Source: Nevskiaceae bacterium
GTDB taxonomy: Bacteria > Pseudomonadota > Gammaproteobacteria > Nevskiales > Nevskiaceae
Reading direction: 5' to 3'
Length of the DNA stretch: 51,775 nt
Assembly (NCBI GenBank): GCA_021731445.1
Contig: JAKFXK010000026.1
Span: forward strand, 1-51,775
Positions 43,051-51,775 of the stretch are shown here, piece after piece. Within the stretch, counting starts at the first letter, position 1; each line of letters opens with the position of its first letter. A program made the position numbers and the translations under genes. Below the pieces are notes generated by a model that saw only the letters and a list, made by a program, of their open reading frames with translations, searched no databases and was not told where the DNA came from.

Positions 43051-44051
43051 CTGGCCTTGCGATAGGCACTGGGCGAGAGCCCGGTCCAGCGTTTGAAGGC
43101 GCGGTTGAAGCTGCTCGCATCTGCAAAACCCAGAAGATAGGCGATCTCGCCCAGGCTGTAGCGCGCATCGCGCGCGTACGACAGTGCGAGCGTCCGCCGC
43201 GTTTCGTTGAGCAGCGCGGTGTAGCTCGTGCCCTCATCGGCCAGCCTGCGCTGGAAATTGCGCAGGCTCATGTGCAGGGCCGCCGCGGCCTGCTCCTGCG
43301 AGGGTTCGCCCAGCGAAAGTTGCTGGATGAGTGCGGCCTGCACCCGAACACTGAGGCTCTGTTGCGGCAGCCGCGCGAGCTCTTGCACCACCGCCTCGTC
43401 GTTGTGGCGGGCCAGCGCCGGGTTGGCACCCGCCAGCGGCTGCTCGAATGCCGCGCGGTCGAACCACAGGGCGTTCTCCGCCGCGCTGAACTGCAAGGGT
43501 GCGCGAAAGGCGCGCTCGAACGCAGCCAGGTTGAGCGGGGCCGGGCGTTGCAAGGCGACTCGCGCCGGTGAGAACTCGCGCCGGTGCAAGCCACGGCAGA
43601 GGCGCACGAACAGCAGTGCGAAGGCGTCGATGGCCTCCGGTGCAGGCTGCGCGCCCGTGGCGGGCGTGTGCAGGGTCAGCCGGTAGTGATCGCCGTCGGG
43701 CGCGAACGAGAGATCGCCCGCGTCGGTCACCAGCCGGAAGTAGCGCAGGCTGCGCTCGAAGGCCTCGCGCAGGGTGCTGCTGGCGAGCACCGAATAGCCC
43801 AGCGCATGAAAGCTGGTCTGGCCCACATGCCGCACCACCGTCAGGCCAAAGGCATCGTCGCCCACCGCTGCCACTGCCAGCCGCCATAGCCGGGTGGTCG
43901 CGGTGACCGAATAGCGCGCATTGGGGTCGTCGAGTGCGGCGAGATCGAGCCCGGCCTCGCTGAACAGCGCGACGCTGTCGATGCCGCTGGCATCGAGTGC
44001 TTTTCGGATGGCCTTGGCCCAGCTGGTGAGGGCAGTGGCGGCGGGTGTCAT
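43047..44051 (-). CDS. AraC-family transcriptional regulator with an arabinose-binding-like N-terminal domain
   Basis: From the Met at 44051 the product has 334 residues; a Met at 44111 would add 20 untypical residues. The N-terminal part matches the Arabinose_bd family of larger AraC regulators (TSFHALGYSVLASSTLREAFERSLRY). The C-terminal part has two helix-turn-helix units: LSLGEPSQEQAAAALHMSLRNFQRRLADEG and LGEIAYLLGFADASSFNRAFKRW with GLSPSAYR, each being a standard AraC segment. It diverges from the fatty acid desaturase gene across 109 bp, so it probably controls that gene, perhaps in response to a fatty acid. Confidence 0.9.
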   Translation of the reverse strand: MTPAATALTSWAKAIRKALDASGIDSVALFSEAGLDLAALDDPNARYSVTATTRLWRLAVAAVGDDAFGLTVVRHVGQTSFHALGYSVLASSTLREAFERSLRYFRLVTDAGDLSFAPDGDHYRLTLHTPATGAQPAPEAIDAFALLFVRLCRGLHRREFSPARVALQRPAPLNLAAFERAFRAPLQFSAAENALWFDRAAFEQPLAGANPALARHNDEAVVQELARLPQQSLSVRVQAALIQQLSLGEPSQEQAAAALHMSLRNFQRRLADEGTSYTALLNETRRTLALSYARDARYSLGEIAYLLGFADASSFNRAFKRWTGLSPSAYRKAS

Positions 44052-44160
44052 GGCGGGTTGGCGTCTGTGGTCAAGCGATTGGCGGCTGTAGCGAGGCTTG
44101 AGGGCCACCATCTCTTTAAGTTAGGGGTCTGGATCGAGACCACTTGAAGAGGATGTCGGC

Positions 44161-45261
44161 ATGAACACCCCCAATGCAAGCACAGCGCCGCTGAGCGACG
44201 AGCAGAAAACCGAGCACATCAAGCGTGTGGTGCTGCAGGCAGGCGCTGATCTGCGCGCGCGCCATCCGTGGCTCATGCATCAGGACGCCATTGGCGCGGG
44301 CATCATGGCTTTTGCCTTGCTGGGCATGATCGCCAGCGGCGTGCTCTACGTGCAGGGCCACATCGCCTGGTGGGTCTGCGTGCCGGTCACCGCACTCTTC
44401 GCCTCGCTCATCCACGAGCTAGAGCACGACCTCATCCACCTGATGTACTTCCGCAAGACGCCCTGGGCCAACAACCTCATGCTGGGCTTAGGCTGGCTGG
44501 CCCGTGCCAGCACCGTGAGCCCGTTCGTGCGTCGCAAGCTGCACATGCACCACCACAAGTACTCGGGCACCGAGAGCGACCTTGAAGAGCGCGGCATCAC
44601 CAACGGTGAACGCTGGGGCCTGCGCCGCCTGCTGATGCTGGGCGACAACATGCTGGCGGTGTATCTGCGCCCGAAGACCATGGTGAAGGCGACCCGCGCG
44701 TACGTGCGCTCGCAGAATCCGCCGACCAAGGCCGCCGCCAAGGCGATGGGCAAGGAGCAGCTGCGCGCCTACTTCCCCCTCGGCAACATCTATTACCTGC
44801 TGTTTCATAGCTGGGTGGTGAGCCATGCGGTGCTGCTGCTCGCACCGCTGCTGGGCTTCGACATCCGGCTTTCGGGCGCGCTGCAATCAGCACTCGCGGG
44901 GCTGGACGTGTTCGCCGTCGTCTACATGCTGCCCTCGCTGCTGCGCACCTTCTGCCTGCACTTCGTCAGCTCCAACATGCACTACTACGGCGATGTCGAG
45001 GCCAAGAACGTGATGCAGCAGTGCCAGGTGCTCAATGTCTGGTGGATGGCGCCGTTCAACCTGTTCTGCTTCAACTTCGGCAGCACCCACGCTATCCATC
45101 ACTTCGTGGTGAAAGAGCCCTTCTACATCCGCCAGCTCACCGCCCACATCGCACACCCGGTGATGCGCGAGATGGGTGTGCGCTTCAACGACATCGGCAG
45201 CTTCAGCCGTGCCAACCGCCGGACGCAGAAAGCACCGGCTGCACCGCTGCTCGCCAACTGA
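44161..45261 (+). CDS. Membrane fatty acid desaturase
   Basis: The product has 366 residues with four or more membrane helices (near 42-65, 68-88, 210-240 and 255-275). The three His boxes of di-iron desaturases are present: HELEHD (85-90), HMHHH (128-132) and HAIHHF near residue 315. These enzymes place double bonds in acyl chains using oxygen and an electron donor; some relatives are hydroxylases. GAAGAGGATG precedes the ATG. The divergent AraC gene suggests lipid-dependent control. Confidence 0.9.
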   Translation: MNTPNASTAPLSDEQKTEHIKRVVLQAGADLRARHPWLMHQDAIGAGIMAFALLGMIASGVLYVQGHIAWWVCVPVTALFASLIHELEHDLIHLMYFRKTPWANNLMLGLGWLARASTVSPFVRRKLHMHHHKYSGTESDLEERGITNGERWGLRRLLMLGDNMLAVYLRPKTMVKATRAYVRSQNPPTKAAAKAMGKEQLRAYFPLGNIYYLLFHSWVVSHAVLLLAPLLGFDIRLSGALQSALAGLDVFAVVYMLPSLLRTFCLHFVSSNMHYYGDVEAKNVMQQCQVLNVWWMAPFNLFCFNFGSTHAIHHFVVKEPFYIRQLTAHIAHPVMREMGVRFNDIGSFSRANRRTQKAPAAPLLAN

Positions 45262-45332
45262 GGGCGAGGGCAGCGACAATAGGAGAACTTCCGCCACACG
45301 CTCCAGAGTGAAGAACTCTGGCCGTTGCAGCC

Positions 45333-46940
45333 ATGCTCCGCCTCACCGAACTCTCGCTGCCCATCGACCACCCGGACGAGGCACTGCGCCCCGCCATCCT
45401 CAAGCGGCTGGGCCTGAAGGACGAGCAGCTGCTCAGCTTCACCGTGTTCAAGCGCAGCTACGACGCGCGCAAGAAGTCGGTCGATCTCTGCTTCGTCTAC
45501 ACCGTCGATCTCGATGTGGCCGACGAGCCAGCCCTGCTCAAGCGTTTTGCCGACGACCGCAATGTCAACGTGGCGCCCGACATCGCGTATCACTTCGTCA
45601 CCCACACCGCGCCTGTCATGGCGCACAGGCCGCTCATCGTCGGCTTCGGACCCTGCGGCATTTTCGCGGCGCTCGTGCTCGCTCAGATGGGCTTCCGGCC
45701 CATCGTGCTGGAGCGCGGCACCGCCGTGCGCGAGCGCACCAAGGACACCTGGGCGCTGTGGCGCAAGAACATCCTCAACCCCGAAAGCAACGTGCAGTTC
45801 GGCGAAGGTGGGGCGGGCACCTTCAGCGACGGCAAGCTCTACAGCCAGATCAAGGATCCACGCTATCTCGGCCGCAAGGTGTTGCACGAGTTTGTGAAAG
45901 CGGGTGCGCCAGAGGAAATCCTTTACGTCAGCAAACCACATGTCGGCACTTTCCGCCTCGCCAGCATGGTGGAAAAGATGCGCGCCGAGATCATCGCGCT
46001 GGGTGGCGAGATCCGCTTCCAGCAGCGGGTCACTGATGTGCTGATCGAGACAGGCCAGATGCGCGGCGTCACTCTCGAAAGTGGTGAACAGATTCGCAGC
46101 GACCATGTGGTGATCGCGCTCGGCCACAGCGCCCGCGATACCTTCCGCATGCTGCACGCGCGCGGCGTGTTCATGGAGGCCAAGCCGTTCTCGCTCGGTT
46201 TCCGCGTCGAGCATCCGCAATCACTCATCGACCGCGCGCGACTCGGCAAGTTTGCCGGGCATCCCAAGCTGGGTGCGGCGGACTACAAGCTGGTTCATCA
46301 CGCCCGCAATGGCCGCAGCGTCTACAGCTTCTGCATGTGCCCCGGCGGCACGGTGGTGGCCGCGACGAGCGAACCGAATCGCGTAGTCACCAATGGCATG
46401 AGCCAGTACTCCCGCAACGAGCGCAATGCCAATGCCGGCATCGTGGTGGGCGTCACACCCGCGGATTATCCCGACGGCCCGCTGGCGGGACTGGTGCTGC
46501 AGGAGCACTGGGAGTCGCGCGCCTTCGTGCTCGGCGGCGGCAGCTATGAAGCGCCCGCACAGCTGGTCGGTGATTTCATCGCAGGCCGTGCTTCCACCAC
46601 GCTTGGCACGGTGCTGCCCAGCTACAAACCCGGCGTGAAGCTCGGCAGCCTCGACACTGCCTTGCCGGGCTATGCGATCGAGGCGATCCGCGAGGCACTG
46701 CCAGCCTTCGAGAAGCAAGTTCGTGGCTTTGCCCTGCATGATGCGGTGCTCACGGGGGTCGAAACCCGCACCTCGGCACCGCTGCGCATCACCCGTGGCG
46801 ACGATCTGCAAAGTCTCAATACGCGGGGGCTGTATCCGGCGGGCGAGGGCGCGGGTTATGCAGGTGGGATTCTGTCCGCAGGTGTCGATGGCATCCGCGT
46901 CGCCGAAGCACTGGCCACGCAAATGATGGCCCAGGCATGA
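45333..46940 (+). CDS. FAD-dependent oxidoreductase, uncharacterised (COG2509-like)
   Basis: The product has 535 residues. An N-terminal domain of about 95 residues (MLRLTELSLPIDHPDEAL, FTVFKRSYDARKK) precedes a Rossmann FAD site, PLIVGFGPCGIFAALVLAQMG, and further family blocks NVQFGEGGAGTFSDGKLY and LYPAGEGAGYAGGILSAG. This is the widespread group of putative FAD-dependent dehydrogenases related to HI0933-type flavoproteins, whose substrate is not known. The last codons overlap chrA by 4 nt (ATGA), so the two are translated together. Confidence 0.9.
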   Translation: MLRLTELSLPIDHPDEALRPAILKRLGLKDEQLLSFTVFKRSYDARKKSVDLCFVYTVDLDVADEPALLKRFADDRNVNVAPDIAYHFVTHTAPVMAHRPLIVGFGPCGIFAALVLAQMGFRPIVLERGTAVRERTKDTWALWRKNILNPESNVQFGEGGAGTFSDGKLYSQIKDPRYLGRKVLHEFVKAGAPEEILYVSKPHVGTFRLASMVEKMRAEIIALGGEIRFQQRVTDVLIETGQMRGVTLESGEQIRSDHVVIALGHSARDTFRMLHARGVFMEAKPFSLGFRVEHPQSLIDRARLGKFAGHPKLGAADYKLVHHARNGRSVYSFCMCPGGTVVAATSEPNRVVTNGMSQYSRNERNANAGIVVGVTPADYPDGPLAGLVLQEHWESRAFVLGGGSYEAPAQLVGDFIAGRASTTLGTVLPSYKPGVKLGSLDTALPGYAIEAIREALPAFEKQVRGFALHDAVLTGVETRTSAPLRITRGDDLQSLNTRGLYPAGEGAGYAGGILSAGVDGIRVAEALATQMMAQA

Positions 46941-48235
46941 GCGAGGCGAAACCTGCGGCACCCAGCTTCGGCGAGGCGCTGCGCTACTGGTTCAAGCTCG
47001 GCTGCATCAGCTTCGGCGGCCCTGCCGGGCAGATCGCCATCATGCAGGCCGAGCTGGTGGAAAAGCGCCGCTGGATTTCGCAAGGCCGCTTTCTGCATGC
47101 GCTCAACTATTGCATGGTGCTGCCGGGGCCGGAGGCGCAGCAGCTCGCCACCTATCTCGGCTGGCTGTTGCACGGCGTGCGCGGTGGCATCGCGGCGGGT
47201 GTGTTGTTCGTGCTGCCTTCGCTGTTGCTGCTGATCGCACTGAGCTGGGCTTACCTCGCACTGGGCCCACAGGCTTCGACCACGCTGCTGGCCGGTGTGA
47301 AACCGGCGGTGGTCGCCATCGTCGCGTTCGCGGCCTGGCGCATCGGCAGCAAGACACTCAGGCATCCCGCGCTGTGGGGCCTGACGCTCGCCAGTTTCAT
47401 CGTGCTCGCGCTCTTGCCCAACCAGGCCTGGGTGTTTCCGGTGCTGATTTTCACTGCCGCGCTGGTGGGCTGGCTGCTGCGTGCACTGCTCAAGCCCACT
47501 GGTCACGGCGGCACCAGCTGCAAGCCACACGCACCCGCACTGATCGACGACGACACCCCCTCACCGTCGCACGCCGCCATCCACCGGGATCGACTGCTGC
47601 GCATCGCGCTGATCGGCGTTGCACTGGGCGCGCTGGTATTCACTGCACTCTGGCTCAGCCAAGGCAGCGGCACGCTCACCCGCATGGCTGCGTTCTTCAC
47701 ACAGGCCGCACTGCTGACTTTCGGCGGTGCCTATGCGGTGATGCCGTACGTGTTCCAGAACGCGGTGCAGACCTATGGCTGGATCACCCCGCCGCAGATG
47801 CTCGATGGCTTGGCCCTCGGCGAGAGCACGCCCGGCCCGCTCATCATGGTCGTCGCCTTCATCGGCTATGTCGGTGCCGCCGGCGCGAGCAATCTGCTGG
47901 CTGCCGGGATTGCGGGCGCACTGGTCGCCAGCTTCTTCACCTTTCTGCCGAGCTTTCTTTTCATCCTCATCGGCGCGCCCTTCGTGGAGAAGGGCCGGGG
48001 CTTGCAGGCGTTTGCCGCACCGCTGACGGCAATCACTGCGGCGGTGGTCGGGGCCATCCTGCATCTCGCCTTCACGCTGGGCGTGCAGGTCTTGCTGCCC
48101 TTGGGAGTAATGGACTGGTTCGCGTTGCTGCTCACCGTCGGCGGCCTGATCGCGCTGGTGCGCGGCTGGCTGGGCGTGGTGCCGGTGATTGCAGTCAGTG
48201 CAGTTCTGGGCTGGACAGTCTCAGCTGTCTTCTGA
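46937..48235 (+). CDS. chrA: Chromate transporter ChrA, two-domain form
   Basis: The product has 432 residues with about ten membrane helices and two CHR domains: the first has FGEALRYWFKLGCISFGGPAGQIA and LPGPEAQQLATYLG, the second FFTQAALLTFGGAYAVMPYV and GESTPGPLIMVVAFIGY. The long-chain ChrA family exports chromate; physiological roles in other anion transport are possible. It overlaps the upstream flavoprotein by 4 nt, and its 3' end overlaps the convergent CorB-type gene by 15 nt. Confidence 0.93.
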   Translation: MSEAKPAAPSFGEALRYWFKLGCISFGGPAGQIAIMQAELVEKRRWISQGRFLHALNYCMVLPGPEAQQLATYLGWLLHGVRGGIAAGVLFVLPSLLLLIALSWAYLALGPQASTTLLAGVKPAVVAIVAFAAWRIGSKTLRHPALWGLTLASFIVLALLPNQAWVFPVLIFTAALVGWLLRALLKPTGHGGTSCKPHAPALIDDDTPSPSHAAIHRDRLLRIALIGVALGALVFTALWLSQGSGTLTRMAAFFTQAALLTFGGAYAVMPYVFQNAVQTYGWITPPQMLDGLALGESTPGPLIMVVAFIGYVGAAGASNLLAAGIAGALVASFFTFLPSFLFILIGAPFVEKGRGLQAFAAPLTAITAAVVGAILHLAFTLGVQVLLPLGVMDWFALLLTVGGLIALVRGWLGVVPVIAVSAVLGWTVSAVF

Positions 48236-49504
48236 AACCGCCGCCACGATACGGCGGATGCGCGCCACCTTGACGGCATTGGAGCGCACCTCGATCACCT
48301 CGAACTCGTAATCGCCGACCCGGATCGTGCGGCCCGATTTTGGGATGTCGCCGAGTTGCTCCAGCACCAGGCCATTGACGGTCTTGGGGCCGTCGGTGGG
48401 CAGCTTCCAGCTCAAGGATCGGTTGAGGCTGCGGATGTGGACATTGCCGGTGACCAGTGCGCTGCCGTCGTGGTCGAGCGTGACGTTCTTCTGCCGGGTG
48501 GCAGGGTCGCTGGTGAACTCGCCGACCACTTCTTCCAGAATGTCCTCAAGCGTGACCAGGCCCTGGATGTCACCGTACTCGTCCACCGCGAAGCCGATGC
48601 GCCGCTTCCGATCCTGGAAGTTGAGCAGCTGCTGGTTCAGCGGCGTACCGCTGGGGATGAAGTAGGGTTCACGCACCAGCGTCATCAGGTTTTCCAGATT
48701 GAGCTGGCCCTGGGCCGCGATGCGCACCAGCTTGCGCAGGTGCACCACGCCTTTCAGCTCGTCGATGGAGCCATGGAACACCGGCAGCCGGGTGTGGCTG
48801 GAGGCGACGATGACCTCGTGGATGGTTTCCCAAGGCTCGGTCAAGTCGATGCCGACGATCTCGTTGCGCGGGATCATGATGTCCTCGACCGTCGCATGTT
48901 CGAGATCGAGAATCGACAGCAGCATTTTCTGGTGGCGGTGCGGGATCATGGCGCCGGCTTCGACCACCACCGTGCGCAGCTCCTCGGCCGAGAGCGAGTG
49001 GGCGACGGCGTCCTCCTTGGTCACGCCGAGGGCGCGCAGCACGCCATTGCTCATCAGGCTCACCATGTAGACGACCGGTGTCAGCAGCCATTGCAGCGGA
49101 TAGTTGATGTAGGCGCTGGGGATGCCGACCCGCTCCGGGTAGAGCGCGGCCAGGGTCTTGGGCGCGGCGTCTGAGAACACCAGCATGACGATGGTGAGCA
49201 GGATGGTGGTCAGCCCCAGCACGGCCTCGTCATCGCCGAAGAGTTCAATCGACAGCAGGGTGGCGACGACGGTGGCGGCGTTATCGGAAAAGTTCTTGCC
49301 TAGCAGCAGGAGACCAATCAGTCGGTCTGGCCGCGCCAGCAGTTTCTCGGCGAGTTTCGCACCCCGGTCGCCCTGCTGCGCCCGGGTCTTGAGGCGGTAA
49401 CGGTTGAGTGTCATCAACCCGGTTTCTGAAGCCGCGAAAAAAGCCGAGAGCATCAACAAAAAGACGAGAAGGGCGAGTTCCAGGCCTAGGGGCAGATCGT
49501 TCAA
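48221..49504 (-). CDS. CNNM/CorB-type membrane protein (HlyC/CorC family)
   Basis: The product has 427 residues: a DUF21/CNNM membrane domain with four helices (about 5-190; ASETGLMTLNRYRLK, FSDAAPKTLAALYP), two CBS domains (about 205-335; MIPRNEIVGIDL, FAVDEYGDIQGLVTLEDILEEVVGE) and a C-terminal CorC_HlyC domain (about 350-425). Relatives such as E. coli YfjD/CorB take part in magnesium or cobalt efflux. In many gammaproteobacteria this gene sits beside a CcsA-like gene and ffh, as here. Confidence 0.94.
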   Translation of the reverse strand: MNDLPLGLELALLVFLLMLSAFFAASETGLMTLNRYRLKTRAQQGDRGAKLAEKLLARPDRLIGLLLLGKNFSDNAATVVATLLSIELFGDDEAVLGLTTILLTIVMLVFSDAAPKTLAALYPERVGIPSAYINYPLQWLLTPVVYMVSLMSNGVLRALGVTKEDAVAHSLSAEELRTVVVEAGAMIPHRHQKMLLSILDLEHATVEDIMIPRNEIVGIDLTEPWETIHEVIVASSHTRLPVFHGSIDELKGVVHLRKLVRIAAQGQLNLENLMTLVREPYFIPSGTPLNQQLLNFQDRKRRIGFAVDEYGDIQGLVTLEDILEEVVGEFTSDPATRQKNVTLDHDGSALVTGNVHIRSLNRSLSWKLPTDGPKTVNGLVLEQLGDIPKSGRTIRVGDYEFEVIEVRSNAVKVARIRRIVAAVSEDS

Positions 49505-49592
49505 GTGCGGCGTACGCCGGTGACTACAGGAATGAGCATCATGACGGAAGCGGATGGCGCGGTGTCAAGCGCGTCGGCAGTGCGGCAGTGGC

Positions 49593-50387
49593 TCAGGTCC
49601 AATGCCTGCCGAGGATTTGTTCCAGCACCAGCTTGCTGCCGAAGTAGGCGAGCAGCAGTGCGGCATAGCCCGACAGCGCCCAGCGCACGGCGCGCTTGCC
49701 GCGCCATCCTGAGCGTCTGCGTCCGAGCAGCAGCGCCCCGAAAATTAGCCAGGCCAGGATCGACAGCGCCGTCTTGTGGACGAGGTGCTGGGCGAACAGG
49801 TCGTCGACAAAAATCAGGCCTGAGAGCAGTGCCAGCGACAGCATGAAAAAACCGGCGCCGATCAGCTGGAACAGCCAGTCCTCGCTGGCCTGCATGGGCG
49901 GCATCCGCAGTACGCGGGCGAGCTGCTCCGGCTTGTGCAGCAGGCGGTCGAGCAGGTCGAGCGCCAGGGCCTGCGCGGCGGCCAGAGTGAGCAGGCCCGC
50001 CGCGAAGATCGACAGTGCGGCATGCAGGGCGATGCGCCAGTCGTGCGGGGCATTGCCGCCCGAGTGCGTGGGCAGCAAGACCGGCAGCAGCACACCCGCA
50101 GCGGCCAGCGGGTAGATCGCGGCCCGCAGCGGCCTTAAGGCCATCACCCGCGACAGCAGCGCCAGCAGCAGGGCGGACTGCCAGGTCAGCAGTGACAGGG
50201 CCTGTGTCAAGCCCAGCCTGCCGCCCTCGGCCTGCACGCTGGCCACCAGCAGCAGGCCGTGCAGGATGAGGGCAGCGGCGAGCGCGGCCAAAGCTGGCCC
50301 TTCATCGCGCGCCTGTACCGCACGCAGGGCGGCATACAGATAGGCCACCACCGCAGCGGCGGCAGGCAATAACAGGTAGCTCGACAT
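49593..50387 (-). CDS. CcsA/YpjD-like inner-membrane protein
   Basis: From the Met at 50387 (MSSYLLLPAAAAVVAYLYA) the product has 264 residues with about eight membrane helices. It matches the cytochrome-c-assembly (CcsA/HemX-like) family: LTWQSALLLALLSRV, HAALSIFAAGLLTLAAAQA, HKTALSILAWLIFG and conserved His residues in helices (HAALS, HKTALS). The larger open frame to 51236 is only overlap with the gene on the other strand. The haem-related function is inferred from the family; a partner for cytochrome maturation is not nearby. Order with corB and ffh is conserved in gammaproteobacteria. Confidence 0.9.
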   Translation of the reverse strand: MSSYLLLPAAAAVVAYLYAALRAVQARDEGPALAALAAALILHGLLLVASVQAEGGRLGLTQALSLLTWQSALLLALLSRVMALRPLRAAIYPLAAAGVLLPVLLPTHSGGNAPHDWRIALHAALSIFAAGLLTLAAAQALALDLLDRLLHKPEQLARVLRMPPMQASEDWLFQLIGAGFFMLSLALLSGLIFVDDLFAQHLVHKTALSILAWLIFGALLLGRRRSGWRGKRAVRWALSGYAALLLAYFGSKLVLEQILGRHWT

Positions 50388-50498
50388 GACCGCAGGATAG
50401 CACCGCGCCCCAGCTGGATCGCGGCCTAACATGGCTCGCGAGAGCCGCGTGTTAATCTGCATCCGCACTTTTTTCGGACTGATCCGGCACCCCAAGCC

Positions 50499-51266
50499 AT
50501 GCGCATCAAGATACTGGGCTGTAGCGGTGGCGTCGGCCCCGGCCTGCGCACCACCAGCCTGCTCATCGACGACGAACTGCTCATCGACGCCGGCACCGGT
50601 GTGGGTGATCTGGCGCTGTCGCAGATGCGGCGCATCCAGCATGTGGTGCTCACCCACGCGCATCTTGACCATGTCTGCGGCCTCGCCTTCATGGCCGACA
50701 ACCTGTTCGATCTCATCGACGCGCCCATCGAGGTGCATGCCGCCGAGGCCACGCTGAAAGCCGTGCAGGATCACATCTTCAACTGGAAGATCTGGCCCGA
50801 TTTTTCGCAGCTGCCGACGGCTCAGAATCCCTTGCTCCGCTGGCGGCCGATGCCAACCCAGCAGAAGCTCGATTTCGGCAATGGCCGTACCGTCCACAGT
50901 TTCGAGGTGCTGCACACGGTGCCGGCGGTGGGGCTTGCCGTGCAGTGCAAGACCGGCGTGTTCGCCTTCAGCGGCGATACCTATGCCACCGACAAGCTCT
51001 GGGATGCGCTCAATGCCCTGCCCAGACTCGACATGCTGATGATCGAGATCGCCTTCCCCAACGAGGAGGACAGGCTGGCGGCAGTCTCCAAGCACTTCAC
51101 GCCAAGCCTGCTGGGGCGAGAGCTCTCCAAGCTCAAGCACAAGCCGCAACTGCTGCTGACGCATCACAAGCCTGGCACTGAGGGCTTGATCCAACGCCAG
51201 TGCACCCTGGCACTGGCGGGCTGGGATTATCATCACCTCGAGGCGGGCGAAATCTTCATGCTGTAG
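50499..51266 (+). CDS. Metallo-beta-lactamase-fold hydrolase, class II cyclic-nucleotide phosphodiesterase-like
   Basis: The product has 255 residues. The metal-binding motif is THAHLDHVCG (His53, His55, Asp57, His58), with further ligands in LHTVPAVG, FSGDTY and LLTHHKPG. The start MRIKILGCSGGVGPGLRTTSLLIDD is typical of the group annotated as 3',5'-cyclic-nucleotide phosphodiesterases or RNase Z-like enzymes. No exosite arm of RNase Z is visible, so cAMP or a related nucleotide is the more likely substrate. It lies just before ffh on the same strand. Confidence 0.88.
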   Translation: MRIKILGCSGGVGPGLRTTSLLIDDELLIDAGTGVGDLALSQMRRIQHVVLTHAHLDHVCGLAFMADNLFDLIDAPIEVHAAEATLKAVQDHIFNWKIWPDFSQLPTAQNPLLRWRPMPTQQKLDFGNGRTVHSFEVLHTVPAVGLAVQCKTGVFAFSGDTYATDKLWDALNALPRLDMLMIEIAFPNEEDRLAAVSKHFTPSLLGRELSKLKHKPQLLLTHHKPGTEGLIQRQCTLALAGWDYHHLEAGEIFML

Positions 51267-51317
51267 ACATGCTCCAGCGTGTTTCGCCGCCTGCTCCCCT
51301 TCTTCCTGTGAACCCCC

Positions 51318-51775
51318 ATGTTTGAATCCCTAAGCCAGCGCCTCGGCAATGTGCTCGACTCGCTGCGTGGCGCCGGCCGCCTCACCGAAGACCAGATCGC
51401 GAGTGCCGCGCGCGAACTGCGCATGGCGCTGCTCGAAGCCGACGTGGCGTTGCCCGTCATCAAGAGCTTCGTCGAGGCGATCAAGCAGAAGGCCGTCGGC
51501 GTCGAGATTACCCAGAGCCTGACGCCGGGGCAGGCGTTTTTGCGGCTGGTGCAGGCGGAACTCACCACCGTGCTCGGTGGCGAGGCGGTGCCACTCAATC
51601 TGCGCGCGCAGCCACCGGTGGTGCTGCTGATGGCGGGCTTGCAAGGTTCGGGAAAAACCACCAGCACTAGCAAGCTCGCGCGCTGGCTGAAAGAGCGTGA
51701 AAAGAAGAATGTGATCGTGGTCAGCTGTGACGTGTATCGCCCGGCTGCCATCGAGCAGCTCCGCGTGGTCGCATC
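51318..51775 (+). CDS. ffh: Signal recognition particle protein Ffh, 3' end outside the window
   Basis: The first 152 codons are present. MFESLSQRLGNVLDSLRGAG begins the N domain helical bundle, and the GTPase G domain starts with P loop MAGLQGSGKTTSTSKLA and the closing motif VSCDVYRPAAIEQL. Ffh binds signal sequences of nascent membrane proteins and docks with FtsY. The gene simply runs off the right edge; nothing suggests that it is broken. Confidence 0.97.
   Translation, partial: MFESLSQRLGNVLDSLRGAGRLTEDQIASAARELRMALLEADVALPVIKSFVEAIKQKAVGVEITQSLTPGQAFLRLVQAELTTVLGGEAVPLNLRAQPPVVLLMAGLQGSGKTTSTSKLARWLKEREKKNVIVVSCDVYRPAAIEQLRVVA

Noticed and set aside
1..51775. tRNA, rRNA, riboswitch, prophage, toxin-antitoxin or defence island
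   Set aside because: Reading by eye found no conserved tRNA arms, rRNA segments, aptamer cores, integrases, or phage and defence genes. A covariance-model scan was not possible, so small RNAs cannot be excluded.

Overview
The window is GC-rich, densely coding chromosome from a gammaproteobacterium. The evidence is the arginine succinyltransferase (AST) genes, the CorB-like / CcsA-like / ffh neighbourhood at the right end, two OmpA-type proteins, a TonB receptor, a membrane-bound lysozyme inhibitor and an acyclic-terpene (atu) gene set. A Nevskiales or Xanthomonadales-like host is my best guess from gene content alone, with low confidence. I saw no phage, conjugative element, CRISPR array, rRNA or tRNA.

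Left part (1-24.7 kb). The window opens inside a TPR protein, followed by a small NarL-type histidine kinase and a secreted protein of unknown function. From 3.2 to 19.2 kb almost everything is on the minus strand. The AST genes are spread along it: M20 hydrolase, thioesterase, astA, then a TonB receptor, astD, a phospholipase-D-like lipoprotein, an Ig-repeat lipoprotein with an ice-binding-type domain, ompA, a decayed second copy of part of astB, a response regulator-GGDEF protein, a 324-bp palindromic element, a small membrane protein, and intact astB. No astC or astE lies in the window. Diverging from the M20 hydrolase is a polar amino acid ABC importer (binding protein, permease, ATPase), plausibly feeding arginine or related amino acids to the pathway. 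A frameshifted methyltransferase-like gene and an ABC-F ATPase follow.

Middle (24.8-37.1 kb). A lipase-like hydrolase diverges from a protein of unknown function. Next comes a plus-strand set matching atuC-atuD-atuE-atuF (citronellyl/geranyl-CoA catabolism: carboxylase beta subunit, dehydrogenase, hydratase, biotin subunit), with an MliC-type lipoprotein between atuE and atuF. An OmpA protein with six thrombospondin type 3 calcium repeats and a divergent Ig-like lipoprotein close this part.

Right part (37.3-51.8 kb). A minus-strand phospho-signalling unit (CHASE2 Ser/Thr kinase, PP2C phosphatase, double FHA protein) is followed by radA, an AraC regulator divergent from a fatty acid desaturase, a flavoprotein overlapping chrA, a CorB-type transporter, a CcsA-like membrane protein, a metallo-beta-lactamase-fold hydrolase and the start of ffh.

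Beyond single genes, the strongest signals are the repeats. The 324-bp element has perfect 31-bp inverted ends and nested internal palindromes. A second family (ends GTCATTCCCGC...GCGGGAATGAC) sits in at least six places, one of them translated inside the signal-peptide region of the ABC binding protein and one forming the leader of atuE. Both families share a module of about 24 nt.
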